16,995 bases of DNA from Candidatus Paceibacter sp. (GCA_020724945.1 DYFX01000021.1:1-16995), one strand, 5' to 3'. Positions 7,030 through 14,411 are shown, numbered from the stretch's first letter. A program made the numbers and translations. Notes: generated from the letters alone by a model not told the origin.

Positions 7030-7813
7030 GATGGACGAGTCGTTGGTAGGTGAGCCCCTGCTCGGCGAGGAAGGCGACGAAGTAGCGCAGGGCCTCTTCG
7101 TCGGCCTCGGGACAGGGCATGAGCGGGACGCTGAACGCCTCGATGGCATCCGTCGCGACGAGCGGGAGGCGGCTGCCGTCCTCGTCCTGCGAGGAGGTGC
7201 GGCGCGAGCGCTCCGCCTCGTAGCCGTCCTTGCGGACGACCAGCGAGTAGAATACGGAACCGGCCTTGGCGCGCGCGATCTCGCCCTCGTCGAGCGAGCG
7301 GGCGAACGCGGGGGCCAGGCGGACGACGCGCGGGCGGCCGCGCAGACGGACCCGCCGCTTCCCGGGACGGAGGGCGCCGAGCGCGTGCAGGATCCGCATG
7401 GCGTGGCGGCGCGCGATCGAGGTCGTGAGCTTCGCGGAGAGCGTGCGGCGCAGTTGGCCCTCGGAGAACCCGCACGCCTTCGCGACGCGGAAGAGCGGGG
7501 AGGCGTCGACGAAGATCGGGACGCCGTCGCCGTCGAGCGCGACGGGATCGAGTTCCCCGTCGCCGAGCTCCGCCGCCCGACGCAAGGTCTCGATCCAGGC
7601 GATGGCGACGACGGTCGCGGCCTCGTCGAGGCCGACGGGCTCGCGGCCGTCGCCCGAGACGGCGAAGCCTCTCGGATCGGTGCGTTCGGGATCGTCCTGC
7701 ACGCGGGCGAGCTCCGCTTCGAACGCGGAGGTGACGAGCTCGAGCGGCGCGCTCAACGCGGGATCGGACCCGATGGCGAACAAGACGGCTTGCTGATCCT
7801 CGTTCAGGCGCAT
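7025..7813 (-). CDS. Hypothetical soluble protein, 262 aa
   Basis: I do not recognise this protein. The N-terminal part (1-90) is acidic (MRLNEDQQAVLFAIGSDP onward). The middle (about 110-190) is strongly basic, with LRRTLSAKLTTSIARRHAMR and GKRRVRLRGRPRVVRLAP, which could bind nucleic acid, although no helix-turn-helix is assigned with confidence. The C-terminus is acidic again (CPEADEEALRYFVAFL). There is no signal peptide or membrane segment. The ATG at 7813 is preceded by AGGAGG with four bases between, so the 22 extra upstream codons are not used. The leader carries a 7-bp hairpin (7825-7845) ending four bases before this ribosome site. Confidence 0.75.
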   Translation of the reverse strand: MRLNEDQQAVLFAIGSDPALSAPLELVTSAFEAELARVQDDPERTDPRGFAVSGDGREPVGLDEAATVVAIAWIETLRRAAELGDGELDPVALDGDGVPIFVDASPLFRVAKACGFSEGQLRRTLSAKLTTSIARRHAMRILHALGALRPGKRRVRLRGRPRVVRLAPAFARSLDEGEIARAKAGSVFYSLVVRKDGYEAERSRRTSSQDEDGSRLPLVATDAIEAFSVPLMPCPEADEEALRYFVAFLAEQGLTYQRLVHR

Positions 7814-7824
7814 GGTGCCTCCTC

Positions 7825-7845
7825 GTTCCCCTCTCTCTGGGGAAC
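7825..7845 (-). promoter_or_regulatory. Leader hairpin next to the ribosome-binding site
   Basis: GTTCCCC/GGGGAAC perfect 7-bp stem (7825-7831 with 7839-7845) around a 7-nt AG-rich minus-strand loop, in the leader of the 262-aa gene. It ends just before the GGAGG at 7818-7822 (AGGAGG begins at 7823). It may affect translation or mRNA stability. It has no T-tract and is not a terminator. Confidence 0.45.
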
Positions 7846-7850
7846 CGCGC

Positions 7851-7879
7851 ACGGTAAACGAAAAACCGGCTCCCGTCAA
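7851..7879 (-). promoter_or_regulatory. Promoter of the 262-aa gene, nested in the antiporter terminator
   Basis: TTGACG (7874-7879), 17-bp spacer, TACCGT (7851-7856). The -35 lies in the terminator loop and the start would be near 7844. Confidence 0.65.
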
Positions 7880-7890
7880 GGGGAACCGGT
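7860..7890 (-). terminator. Rho-independent terminator of the antiporter gene
   Basis: ACCGG-x-TCCC (7865-7874) pairs with GGGA-x-CCGGT (7881-7890) with one internal mismatch, followed on the minus strand by TTTTTCG. The loop contains the -35 of the next gene. Confidence 0.7.
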
Positions 7891-7898
7891 CGGTGCCG

Positions 7899-9293
7899 TC
7901 AGGCGGCCTTCGGGGCGGCCTCGGCCTTGGCGGCCGCGCGCTTGGCGATGACGGAGAGCGCCGGCGGCGTGATCAGCGTGGTCAGGATGACGACGATGAC
8001 GATGGTCGCGAACAGCCGGTCGTCGACGACGCCGAGCTCGCGCCCGATGCCGGCGAAGATGAGGCCGACCTCGCCGCGCGGCACCATGCCGGCGCCGACG
8101 AGCAGGCGGTTCTTGCCCTTGCCGGCGGCCAGGCCGGCGGCGAGCTTGCCGAGCACCGCGACCACGGTGATGACGAGCGCGACGCCGACGATCTTCAGGT
8201 CGCCGAACACCGCCAGGTTGACCTGGAGGCCGGTGTAGACGAAGAAGATGGGGACGAAGAAGCGCGAGATGTCCTCGATGAGGTTCTCGACATGCGCGTG
8301 CTCCTCATGCTCGGCATGCTCCTCCATCTCCTTGCGGACGCCTTCCTGCGGGTGCGAGTCGGCCCAGGCGCGCAGGCGCGTGACGATGGCCGGCGGCAGG
8401 AAGCCCTTGAAGTGGACCGGATCGAGCACGAGGCCCGCGGCGAAGGCGCCGACGATCGGCGCGAGGCCGACCAGCGCGGCCACATAGGCGAAACCGGCGC
8501 AGAAGATGAGCGCGATGGCCATCTTCATGCCGTGACCGGTATGGACCTTCGAGAACAGGGCGCTGGTGCGCGGCGAAAGGAACTGGCCGAGCAGGATCGA
8601 ACCGCTCAAGAAGGCGAAGGCCTTCGCCGAGATGATGGCGATCTGCGTCGGGTCCAGGGAACCGGTCTTGATGATCGAGCTCACGACCGCGAGGATCATG
8701 AGGCCGAGCACATCGTCGATGACCGCGGCGCCGAGCACGATCTTGGCCTCGGGCGACTTGGAGGTGCCGAGGTCCTTGAAGACGCGCGCGGTGATGCCGA
8801 CGGAGGTGGCCGTCAGCGTCGCGCCGATGAAGAGGTAGACATTCGTGTCGAGGCCGGGCAGGAGCGCCTGGCTGACGAGGAAGCCCGCGACGAACGGCAG
8901 CGCGACGCCGATCAGGGCGACGAACAGCGCGTTCTTGCCGACCTTCGCCATCTCGCCGATGTTCGACTCGAGGCCGGCGCGGAAGAGGAGCAGGATGACG
9001 CCGATCTCGGCGATATCCTTCACCAGCACCTCGTGCTTGAGCGACTCGACCACGCCGAGGCCCGGCACCCACGCCACCATGCCGAGGACCACGCCGAGCA
9101 GGAGCTCGCCGAGGACGGCCGGCTGGCCGAAGCGCTCCGCCAGCGCGCCGATGCGCGCGAAGAGGAGCATCACGGCCAGGAAGAAGAACACGAGCGGGAA
9201 GGTCCCGCCGTGGCCGCCCTCGTCGCCGGCGGCGAACGCCGTGGCCGGAACGAAGAGGGCCAGCGCCGCCAAGAACATCGCGATCCTTCGCAT
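7899..9293 (-). CDS. CPA2-family monovalent cation/proton antiporter
   Basis: Exchanges Na+ or K+ for H+ across the cytoplasmic membrane, regulating pH and ions. The 464 residues start with a cleavable-looking signal sequence (basic MRR, hydrophobic core, AFAAG near 20-23), then about twelve hydrophobic segments. The family's ion-binding aspartate pair is D193-D194 in AAVIDDVLG. GELLLGVVLG (63-72) and PRGEVGLIFAG near the C-terminus are typical CPA2 motifs. A loop at 318-338 is rich in His and Glu (HAEHEEHAH at 326-334). There is no C-terminal TrkA-N domain. A GGAGG seven bases before the second in-frame ATG (9293) favours it over the ATG at 9299, which is one base from that GGAGG. Electroneutral or electrogenic mode cannot be decided. 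Confidence 0.93.
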   Translation of the reverse strand: MRRIAMFLAALALFVPATAFAAGDEGGHGGTFPLVFFFLAVMLLFARIGALAERFGQPAVLGELLLGVVLGMVAWVPGLGVVESLKHEVLVKDIAEIGVILLLFRAGLESNIGEMAKVGKNALFVALIGVALPFVAGFLVSQALLPGLDTNVYLFIGATLTATSVGITARVFKDLGTSKSPEAKIVLGAAVIDDVLGLMILAVVSSIIKTGSLDPTQIAIISAKAFAFLSGSILLGQFLSPRTSALFSKVHTGHGMKMAIALIFCAGFAYVAALVGLAPIVGAFAAGLVLDPVHFKGFLPPAIVTRLRAWADSHPQEGVRKEMEEHAEHEEHAHVENLIEDISRFFVPIFFVYTGLQVNLAVFGDLKIVGVALVITVVAVLGKLAAGLAAGKGKNRLLVGAGMVPRGEVGLIFAGIGRELGVVDDRLFATIVIVVILTTLITPPALSVIAKRAAAKAEAAPKAA

Positions 9294-9338
9294 GAACATA
9301 CCTCCGATTTTTCCGAGTTAGATTCCCTAGATTCAAGG

Positions 9339-9367
9339 AGGCTATACCCGCCGTCGCCCGCCGTCAA
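9339..9367 (-). promoter_or_regulatory. Putative promoter of the antiporter gene
   Basis: TTGACG (9362-9367), 17-bp spacer, TAGCCT (9339-9344). The start near 9332 gives a leader of about 39 nt ending in the GGAGG ribosome site. It is divergent from rnhB. Confidence 0.6.
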
Positions 9368-9396
9368 GACACCCCGAAATCCGAAGATGCCGCGGC

Positions 9397-9425
9397 TGGA
9401 CGGCCCGAGGCGGAACCGACAGAAT
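9397..9425 (+). promoter_or_regulatory. Putative rnhB promoter giving an almost leaderless mRNA
   Basis: TGGACG (9397-9402), 17-bp spacer, CAGAAT (9420-9425). The start near 9432 leaves about three bases before the ATG at 9435, which has no Shine-Dalgarno. Confidence 0.45.
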
Positions 9426-9434
9426 GGTCGTCAT

Positions 9435-10058
9435 ATGGTCGCCGTCCCGCTGCCGACATTCAAGGAGGAACGCGAACTGCTCGCGCGCGGCTTCACGCTC
9501 GTCGCGGGCGTCGACGAGGTCGCTTGCGGGTGCTGGGCGGGCCCCGTCTTCGCCGGCGCCGTCATCCTGCCGTTCGATTCGCGCATCGGCCTCGTCCGCG
9601 ATTCGAAGACGCTTTCGCGCGAGCAGCGGCTGCGGGTCGTGGAGCGCATCAAGGAGGAGGCGGCCGCGTGGGCCGTGGGCGCGGCGACGCCGCAGGAAGT
9701 CGATGCGCTCAACATCCGCCGCGCGGGCGCGCTCGCGATGCGGCGCGCCATCGAAGGCCTCGCGCTCGTCCCGCAGTTCGTGATCGTCGACGCGTTCCAC
9801 CTGCCGGGACTCCCGATGCCGCAGAAGGCCGTGGTACGCGGAGACCTGCACGTGAAATCCGTCGCCGCCGCGTCCATCGTCGCCAAGGTCGCCCGCGACG
9901 CCGAGATGGAACGGCTCGACGCCGCGCATCCGGGCTACGGGTTCGCGCGCCACAAGGGCTACGGCACCAAGGAGCACCAGGCGGCGCTGTCGGCGCTCGG
10001 ACCGAGCCCCATCCACCGCATGAGTTACGCACCGGTGAAACGGGCCGCGGCCGCTTGA
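9435..10058 (+). CDS. rnhB: Ribonuclease HII with an altered GRG motif
   Basis: Cleaves RNA in RNA/DNA hybrids and starts removal of single ribonucleotides from DNA. The 207-residue protein has normal family length. All four acidic residues of the two-metal site can be assigned: D27 and E28 in GVDE, D119 in VIVDAF, and D155 in IVAKVARD. DSKTLS (56-61), GDLHVKSVAAAS and HPGYGFARHKGYGT match the family. Unusually, the normally near-invariant Gly-Arg-Gly after the first DE is Ala-Cys-Gly (DEVACGCWAGPV). The frame is open far upstream, but family similarity starts a few residues after the ATG at 9435. An in-frame ATG at 9387 is a less likely alternative, because a -35/-10 pair lies between them. 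The TGA stop lies inside the -35 box of the next promoter. Confidence 0.93.
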   Translation: MVAVPLPTFKEERELLARGFTLVAGVDEVACGCWAGPVFAGAVILPFDSRIGLVRDSKTLSREQRLRVVERIKEEAAAWAVGAATPQEVDALNIRRAGALAMRRAIEGLALVPQFVIVDAFHLPGLPMPQKAVVRGDLHVKSVAAASIVAKVARDAEMERLDAAHPGYGFARHKGYGTKEHQAALSALGPSPIHRMSYAPVKRAAAA

Positions 10059-10083
10059 CGGACGCCCCCGCCGCGCCTACCCT
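10055..10083 (+). promoter_or_regulatory. Promoter of the M23 peptidase gene, overlapping the rnhB stop
   Basis: TTGACG (10055-10060), 17-bp spacer, TACCCT (10078-10083). The start near 10090 gives a leader of about 63 nt without a clear ribosome site. The TGA of rnhB (10056-10058) is part of the -35. Confidence 0.65.
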
Positions 10084-10152
10084 GTATCTAGAGGTCGGAA
10101 GGCTTTTTTCGGTCCGAAACGGCTCTGTTCAGCGAAAAAACGGCGTTCCAAC

Positions 10153-11511
10153 ATGCCTGTTCCCCTGAAAAGATACTTCATCAAGTTCCTGCTGTTTTCG
10201 CTGGAATTGCTGAAGATGCTCGGGCGCGTCGCGCTCGTCCTGCTCCAGGCGCTTTCCGCTCCCTTCCTCTTCTTGTGGAAGGCGGTCCTGCGGCGTCTGG
10301 TCTTTTTGCTTTACGGATTGCTGCTGCGCGCGAAGATTTCCGCCACGCGCGTGCTTCCCCCGATGCGCCGCACCTTCTTCGCCATCTTCGGTCATCGCTA
10401 TGTGGTGCACACGCTCGTCGCGGTCATCGCCATCTTCGTGTCCACGAGCAACATCCAGGCGCACGGCACCGATCCGGGGAACGCGAGCAAGCAGGCGCTC
10501 ATCTACGAGCTCCTGCGCGTGCCGGGCGACTTCAGCGACGACGACACCGATGTCTATGCCGAATCCCTCCTGAACGCGCCGCTCGAAGGCTCCGCCACGA
10601 CCTCGCCGCTGCTCGCGCTCCAGGCCGCGGAGAGCGGCCCGACGGCGTATGATCAAAGCGGCGTCGCTTCGCCGTTCGTGCCGATCGAGGAAGCCAGCGA
10701 GGAGGACGACCGCATCATCATCGCGCGGCCGAGCACGCATGTCGTCCAGCAGGGCGACACCGTGAGCGGCATCGCCAAGAAGTACGGCATCAGCGTCAAC
10801 ACCATCCTCTGGGCCAACAACCTCACGGCCCGTTCCGTCCTGCGCCTCGGCCAGGAACTCACGGTCCTCCCCGTCTCCGGCGTCCTGCATGATGTGAAGC
10901 GCGGCGAGACGCTCGGGGCCATCGCCAAGAAGTACGGCAGCGATGTCGACAAGATCCTCGCGGCCAACCTCGTGAAGTCGCCGACGGCCATCCAGATCGG
11001 GCAGAAGCTCGTCATTCCCGACGGCCGGCCCGCCGCCGCGCCCGCGGCTCCGCGTCCCACCGCGCCTGCGCCGACGCCGCCGCGCTTGGGCGATGTGCGC
11101 GACATCTTCCGTCCGCCGGAGGAGGCGCCGCCCAGCCGTACGGTCGATGGCGTCGAGCTCGTCTGGCCGACGAACCAGAAGCGCATCAACCAGTACTACA
11201 AGTGGAACCACACCGGCCTCGACATCAACGGTACCTTGAAGGACGCCACCTACGCCGTCGACGCCGGCATCGTGACCTATGCCGGCTGGAACAAGAGCGG
11301 CTATGGCAACATGATCCTGATCGACCACGGCAACGGCATGGTCACGCGCTACGCCCATCACAGCAAGCATTACGTGAAGACGGGCGATCAGGTGACCAAG
11401 GGACAGACGATCGCGATGGTGGGATCGACGGGCCGCTCGACGGGTCCGCACCTCCACTTCGAGATCTATGTGAACGGCAAACGCGTCAATCCGCTCGAAT
11501 ACTATCGCTGA
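10153..11511 (+). CDS. Membrane-anchored peptidoglycan peptidase: two LysM domains and an M23 domain
   Basis: Zinc metallopeptidase of the lysostaphin/LytM type that cuts peptide cross-links in the cell wall. Its 452 residues are arranged as follows: an N-terminal region with long hydrophobic stretches at about 9-60 and another at about 83-103; an acidic linker to about 190; LysM 1 at about 196-240 (VVQQGDTVSGIAKKYGISV); LysM 2 at about 243-290 (VKRGETLGAIAKKYGSDV); a Pro/Ala-rich linker (291-315); and the M23 domain. The zinc and catalytic residues are present: H353 and D357 in NHTGLDI, H433 and H435 in GPHLHFEI. LysM binds glycan, and the hydrophobic segments tether the enzyme to the membrane. 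The ten-base gap to the next gene suggests cotranscription. No Shine-Dalgarno marks the start. Confidence 0.94.
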   Translation: MPVPLKRYFIKFLLFSLELLKMLGRVALVLLQALSAPFLFLWKAVLRRLVFLLYGLLLRAKISATRVLPPMRRTFFAIFGHRYVVHTLVAVIAIFVSTSNIQAHGTDPGNASKQALIYELLRVPGDFSDDDTDVYAESLLNAPLEGSATTSPLLALQAAESGPTAYDQSGVASPFVPIEEASEEDDRIIIARPSTHVVQQGDTVSGIAKKYGISVNTILWANNLTARSVLRLGQELTVLPVSGVLHDVKRGETLGAIAKKYGSDVDKILAANLVKSPTAIQIGQKLVIPDGRPAAAPAAPRPTAPAPTPPRLGDVRDIFRPPEEAPPSRTVDGVELVWPTNQKRINQYYKWNHTGLDINGTLKDATYAVDAGIVTYAGWNKSGYGNMILIDHGNGMVTRYAHHSKHYVKTGDQVTKGQTIAMVGSTGRSTGPHLHFEIYVNGKRVNPLEYYR

Positions 11512-11521
11512 CCCCACGCCT

Positions 11522-11917
11522 ATGGACCAATACCAGTCGTCCGGCGCCACGCTCCTCTTCCTCGTCCTGCACTTCACGATGGCCGTGGCCTTCTGGAAGA
11601 TGGCGGCGCGCACGAAGGAAGAGCCGAAGTGGTTCGCGCTCGTCCCGATCCTGAACCTCGTGCTCTTCCTGAAGCTGGCGCGCCGCCCGCTCTGGTGGCT
11701 GCTCCTGTTCCTGGTGCCGATCGTCAACCTGGTGACGGTCGTCGTCGCCACGATGTCGCTTTGCGAGCGCTTCGGCGTCAACAAGTGGTGGGGACTCGTC
11801 GCCCTCCTTTCGCCGCTCAACATCGTCCTCTTCCTGTACTTGGCGTACGGGACGGACAAGGCCGAGCCGCCCAAGAGCCCGCCGCCCGTCCCGCAGATCC
11901 CGCCCGCGCAGCCGTGA
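11522..11917 (+). CDS. Small integral membrane protein, DUF5684-like
   Basis: The 131-residue protein has about four membrane segments and the repeating pattern of the DUF5684 family: KWFALVPILNLVLFLKLARR, then PLWWLLLFLVPIVNLVTVVV, then LCERFGVNKWWG before the last helix. Paired 'P-I-x-N' turns follow Trp-rich segments. It ends in a proline-rich tail (KSPPPVPQIPPAQP). Its function is unknown; related proteins are sometimes found beside signal peptidases or cell-wall enzymes. It starts ten bases after the M23 peptidase stop with no ribosome site, so translation probably depends on the upstream gene. A terminator follows immediately. Confidence 0.8.
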   Translation: MDQYQSSGATLLFLVLHFTMAVAFWKMAARTKEEPKWFALVPILNLVLFLKLARRPLWWLLLFLVPIVNLVTVVVATMSLCERFGVNKWWGLVALLSPLNIVLFLYLAYGTDKAEPPKSPPPVPQIPPAQP

Positions 11918-11922
11918 AGCCG

Positions 11923-11946
11923 AACCCCGCCCGACCGGCGGGGTTT
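11923..11946 (+). terminator. Rho-independent terminator after the M23/DUF5684 pair
   Basis: 9-bp perfect stem AACCCCGCC/GGCGGGGTT (11923-11931 with 11937-11945) with a 5-nt loop. The T-run is short (TTTCCC), so efficiency may be partial. Confidence 0.7.
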
Positions 11947-11950
11947 CCCG

Positions 11951-11979
11951 TTGACGCGATGCGTGGCGTGGCGTACGCT
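11951..11979 (+). promoter_or_regulatory. Promoter of the 132-aa membrane protein
   Basis: TTGACG (11951-11956), 17-bp spacer, TACGCT (11974-11979), five bases after the upstream terminator stem. The start near 11986 gives a leader of about 21 nt that contains GGAAGGAGG. Confidence 0.7.
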
Positions 11980-12006
11980 CGCGCTGGATCGGAAGGAGGA
12001 TACGAG

Positions 12007-12405
12007 ATGGAAGTCGACCCGGAAGACCGCCGCGCCCGGAACCGTTTCGGGAGCTTCGCCGGCATCGCCGTCATGCTGGCGACGCTGGGCATCGCCTGCG
12101 CCTGCGCGCTCTATGTCCACGCGAACGGCATCGCGAGCGGCACGGGCTTCCTGGCCCTGACGCTCGCCACGACCGTCGCCCAAGCGATGTTCACCTGGCA
12201 GATCGATGCCCGCTTCGGGCGCCCGACCAACGGCACGAGCGGCGCGATCGGCATGGCGATGATCTGGTTCATCGTACGCGCCGTCGCCGGCATCGCCATC
12301 GTGGTCTGCGGCCTCGCGGGCGTCTGCGGGTATGTCGCGGCCTACCTCGCCGCCGTCATCATCTGCGGCATCATCGATACCGCGCTCGTCATCACCGGCC
12401 TCTGA
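12007..12405 (+). CDS. Hypothetical four-helix membrane protein, 132 aa
   Basis: I do not recognise this protein. A short charged N-terminus (MEVDPEDRRARNRFG) precedes four hydrophobic helices rich in Ala, Gly and Ile, at about 16-37, 43-60, 75-100 and 105-130, ending almost directly at the last helix. Cysteines cluster in the helices (GIACACALYVH, VVCGLAGVCGYV). The charge pattern puts the N-terminus inside. The start is secure: AAGGAGG lies seven bases before the ATG, behind its own promoter. The TGA lies in the loop of the terminator. The longer upstream reading frame overlaps the DUF5684 gene and is not used. Confidence 0.75.
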   Translation: MEVDPEDRRARNRFGSFAGIAVMLATLGIACACALYVHANGIASGTGFLALTLATTVAQAMFTWQIDARFGRPTNGTSGAIGMAMIWFIVRAVAGIAIVVCGLAGVCGYVAAYLAAVIICGIIDTALVITGL

Positions 12406-12418
12406 CGGCCGGTGTTTT
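12393..12418 (+). terminator. Strong terminator of the 132-aa gene
   Basis: 8-bp perfect stem CACCGGCC/GGCCGGTG (12393-12400 with 12407-12414), loop TCTGAC containing the stop codon, then TTTTCATT. It is convergent with comM; on the minus strand the hairpin lacks a T-tract. Confidence 0.85.
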
Positions 12419-13932
12419 CATTCCTGCCGCGGCCGGTACTGGAGCGCCTCGGCGACATCCGGCGTCGCCACGGCGACGCGTCCCGCGAGGTCCGCGATCG
12501 TGCGCGCGACTTTCAGGCAGCGGTGGATGGCGCGCGGCGAAAGGCGGAGGTTCTTCGATGCCGCGAGGAGCAGCGCCTCCGCTTCCTTGGGAACGGCGCA
12601 GAGCGTCTTCAGGTCGCGGCCGCGCACATCGGCGTTCGTGACGGCGCCATATGCCGCGTTGCGCTCCGCCTGGAGCTTCCGCGCCGCCGCCACGCGCTCG
12701 CGCACGGCGGAAGAGGGCTCCGCATCCTGGGCGGCGGACAGCTTCTCGTACGGGGTGCGCGGCACCTCGACATACAGGTCGATGCGGTCGAGCAGCGGTC
12801 CGGAAATCTTCTTGCGATACCGTTCGAGCGCGCCGGTCGGGCAGACGCAGGCGCGCTCCGGGTCGCCGAAGAATCCGCAAGGGCACGGATTGCGCGCGGC
12901 GACGAGCATGAAGGAGGCGGGGAACTCGAGCGTGCCGGAGGCGCGGCTGACGGTGACGCGGCGGTCCTCGAGCGGCTGGCGCAGGCCTTCGAGCACCGGG
13001 CGCGGGAACTCGGGGAACTCGTCGAGGAAGAGGACGCCGCGATGCGCGAGCGTGACCTCGCCGGGGTGCGGGTTCGTGCCGCCGCCGATGATCGCCGCCG
13101 TGCTCGCGGTATGGTGCGGCGCGCGCCACGGCCGCATCGTGAGGAGCGGCGTCCGTCTCGGGAGGAGCCGCGCGACGCTGTGGATGCGCGTGGCGTCGAG
13201 CGATTCCTCGTAGGTCATCGGCGGAAGGATGGACGGCATCGAGCGCGCGAGCAGCGTCTTGCCGGCGCCGGGGCTGCCGGAGAGCAGGATGTTGTGGCCG
13301 CCGGCCGCCGCGATCTCCATCGCGCGCTTGGCGTGCTCGAGTCCGGCGATCGCGCTGAAGTCATGCGGGTCGTCGCCCGCGTCCGCCGCGGCGTCCGGCG
13401 GCGACTGCGGCAGGAGGGCGTGGACGCCGCGCAGGTGATCGGCGAGCGCCGCGAGCGAGGGCGCGCCATACACTTCCAGACCGGGCACGAGCGCCGCCTC
13501 CGCCGCGTTCTCGGCCGGGACATAGATGGCGCGAAGGCCGCGGGCTTTCGCGAGCAGCGCGGCCGGCAGCGCGCCGGCCACCGGGCGCAGTCCGCCGTCG
13601 AGCGCGAGTTCGCCGATGAACATCGCGTCGCGGGCCGCCTCCGCCTTCAGCTCGCCGGATCCGACCATGATGGAGACGGCGATCGGCAGGTCGTACGACG
13701 GCCCGGCCTTCCGGATGTCCGCGGGCGCGAGGTTCACCGTGAGGCGCGTGCGCGGGAACGCGAAGCCGCTGTTCTTCAGCGCCGTCTTCACGCGTTCGCG
13801 CGCTTCCTGGACGGCGGCGTCCGGCAGGCCGACGATGATGAAGGCGGGCAAGCCGCTCGCGACATCGGACTCGATCTCCACGCCCACGGCGTCGATGCCG
13901 ACGAGCGCGGCGGAAAGGATGGTTGCAGGCAT
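12418..13932 (-). CDS. comM: ComM/YifB-family magnesium-chelatase-like AAA+ ATPase
   Basis: Hexameric AAA+ helicase-like protein. ComM promotes branch migration during integration of transformed DNA in Vibrio and Haemophilus; in other bacteria the family is present without a proven role. The 504 residues contain an N-terminal Lon-protease-like fold without protease function (SYDLPIAVSIMVGSGEL, about 85-100), Walker A GSPGAGKT at 219-226, Walker B LFLDEF with D304-E305, the Cys-rich NPCPCGFFGD ... CVCP segment, ISGPLLDRIDL, and the C-terminal Mg-chelatase domain with NLRLSPRAIHRCLKVARTIADL. Similarity begins at MPATILSAALVGIDAVGVEI, so the 117 open codons upstream are rejected. There is no clear ribosome site. 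A TTGCAT/TAGGCC pair would make it leaderless. Confidence 0.95.
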   Translation of the reverse strand: MPATILSAALVGIDAVGVEIESDVASGLPAFIIVGLPDAAVQEARERVKTALKNSGFAFPRTRLTVNLAPADIRKAGPSYDLPIAVSIMVGSGELKAEAARDAMFIGELALDGGLRPVAGALPAALLAKARGLRAIYVPAENAAEAALVPGLEVYGAPSLAALADHLRGVHALLPQSPPDAAADAGDDPHDFSAIAGLEHAKRAMEIAAAGGHNILLSGSPGAGKTLLARSMPSILPPMTYEESLDATRIHSVARLLPRRTPLLTMRPWRAPHHTASTAAIIGGGTNPHPGEVTLAHRGVLFLDEFPEFPRPVLEGLRQPLEDRRVTVSRASGTLEFPASFMLVAARNPCPCGFFGDPERACVCPTGALERYRKKISGPLLDRIDLYVEVPRTPYEKLSAAQDAEPSSAVRERVAAARKLQAERNAAYGAVTNADVRGRDLKTLCAVPKEAEALLLAASKNLRLSPRAIHRCLKVARTIADLAGRVAVATPDVAEALQYRPRQE

Positions 13933-13939
13933 ATCCCGC

Positions 13940-13969
13940 GGCCTAGCAAAGACCCCTCGCGTCATGCAA
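13940..13969 (-). promoter_or_regulatory. Tentative comM promoter inside the upstream terminator
   Basis: TTGCAT (13964-13969), 18-bp spacer, TAGGCC (13940-13945). The start would fall at about 13933, next to the ATG at 13932. The -10 is poor. The -35 lies in the loop of the SRPBCC gene terminator, the same arrangement as at 7851-7890. Confidence 0.35.
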
Positions 13970-13976
13970 GGGGTCT
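13948..13976 (-). terminator. Rho-independent terminator of the lspA-SRPBCC unit
   Basis: 8-bp perfect stem AGACCCCT/AGGGGTCT (13950-13957 with 13969-13976), 11-nt loop, followed by TT only. The short T-run suggests moderate strength. Confidence 0.65.
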
Positions 13977-13982
13977 CGTCGT

Positions 13983-14411
13983 TCAGGCGGATTCGACCGC
14001 GTCTTTCAGTTTCGCCAGCGTGGCGTCCCAGGCGGCGGAGGCGTCGGCGAACGCCTTGGCGTCCTGCGCCTCCGCGAAACTCTCGCGCGCGGAGAGCGTC
14101 GTCTTGCCGTCCTGCCGCCCGCGGAACTCGTAGGTGACGACGGAGGTCATCGTCTCCACGCCGTCGACCTCCTTCGTGAGGTTGTGCTTCAGGAGCTTGG
14201 CCGGTTCGATCTTCAGGATGCGCCCGCGCTTCAGCACGCGGCCCTCGGCGTCCTTCCAGGCGATCGACGCGCCGGGTTCCCATTCGGAGACATACTCGCC
14301 GCCCATCGCGCGCGAACGCGCCGGGTCGACGAACGCCTGCCAGACATCGATGGCCGGCTTCGCGATCTCGACGGATTTTTCCAGGAAGAGGTTCGGCATA
14401 GGTGAAATCAT
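13983..14411 (-). CDS. SRPBCC/AHSA1-like domain protein, 142 aa
   Basis: Predicted helix-grip fold of the START/Bet v1 (SRPBCC) superfamily, probably close to the AHSA1/DUF1857-like branch. It opens with an amphipathic strand (LFLEKSVEIAKPAIDVWQAF), then DPARSRAMGGEYVSEWEPG, a strand pair around GRILKIEPAKLLKHNL, SVVTYEF, and a long C-terminal helix (SAAWDATLAKLKDAV). The domain has a hydrophobic ligand cavity; the ligand here is unknown. The ATG at 14411 overlaps the lspA stop as ATGA and has AAGGGA eight bases upstream, so it is preferred over the ATG at 14399. It is therefore translationally coupled to lspA, although a functional link is not obvious. Confidence 0.8.
   Translation of the reverse strand: MISPMPNLFLEKSVEIAKPAIDVWQAFVDPARSRAMGGEYVSEWEPGASIAWKDAEGRVLKRGRILKIEPAKLLKHNLTKEVDGVETMTSVVTYEFRGRQDGKTTLSARESFAEAQDAKAFADASAAWDATLAKLKDAVESA

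Noticed and set aside
7812..9434. 540 extra codons upstream of and in frame with rnhB
   Set aside because: This part is antisense to the antiporter and is non-protein-like; RNase HII similarity starts only after 9435.
10095..10117. TCGGA/TCCGA hairpin with a T6 run downstream of rnhB as a terminator
   Set aside because: Only a 5-bp stem and the T-run lies in the loop rather than after the stem; it is more likely just part of the M23 gene leader.
13189..13197. DnaA-box-like TGTGGATGC inside comM
   Set aside because: Isolated, two mismatches from the consensus and inside coding sequence; expected by chance.
13933..14283. 117-codon N-terminal extension of comM
   Set aside because: It runs through the SRPBCC gene in another frame and through a terminator; the family N-terminus is at 13932.
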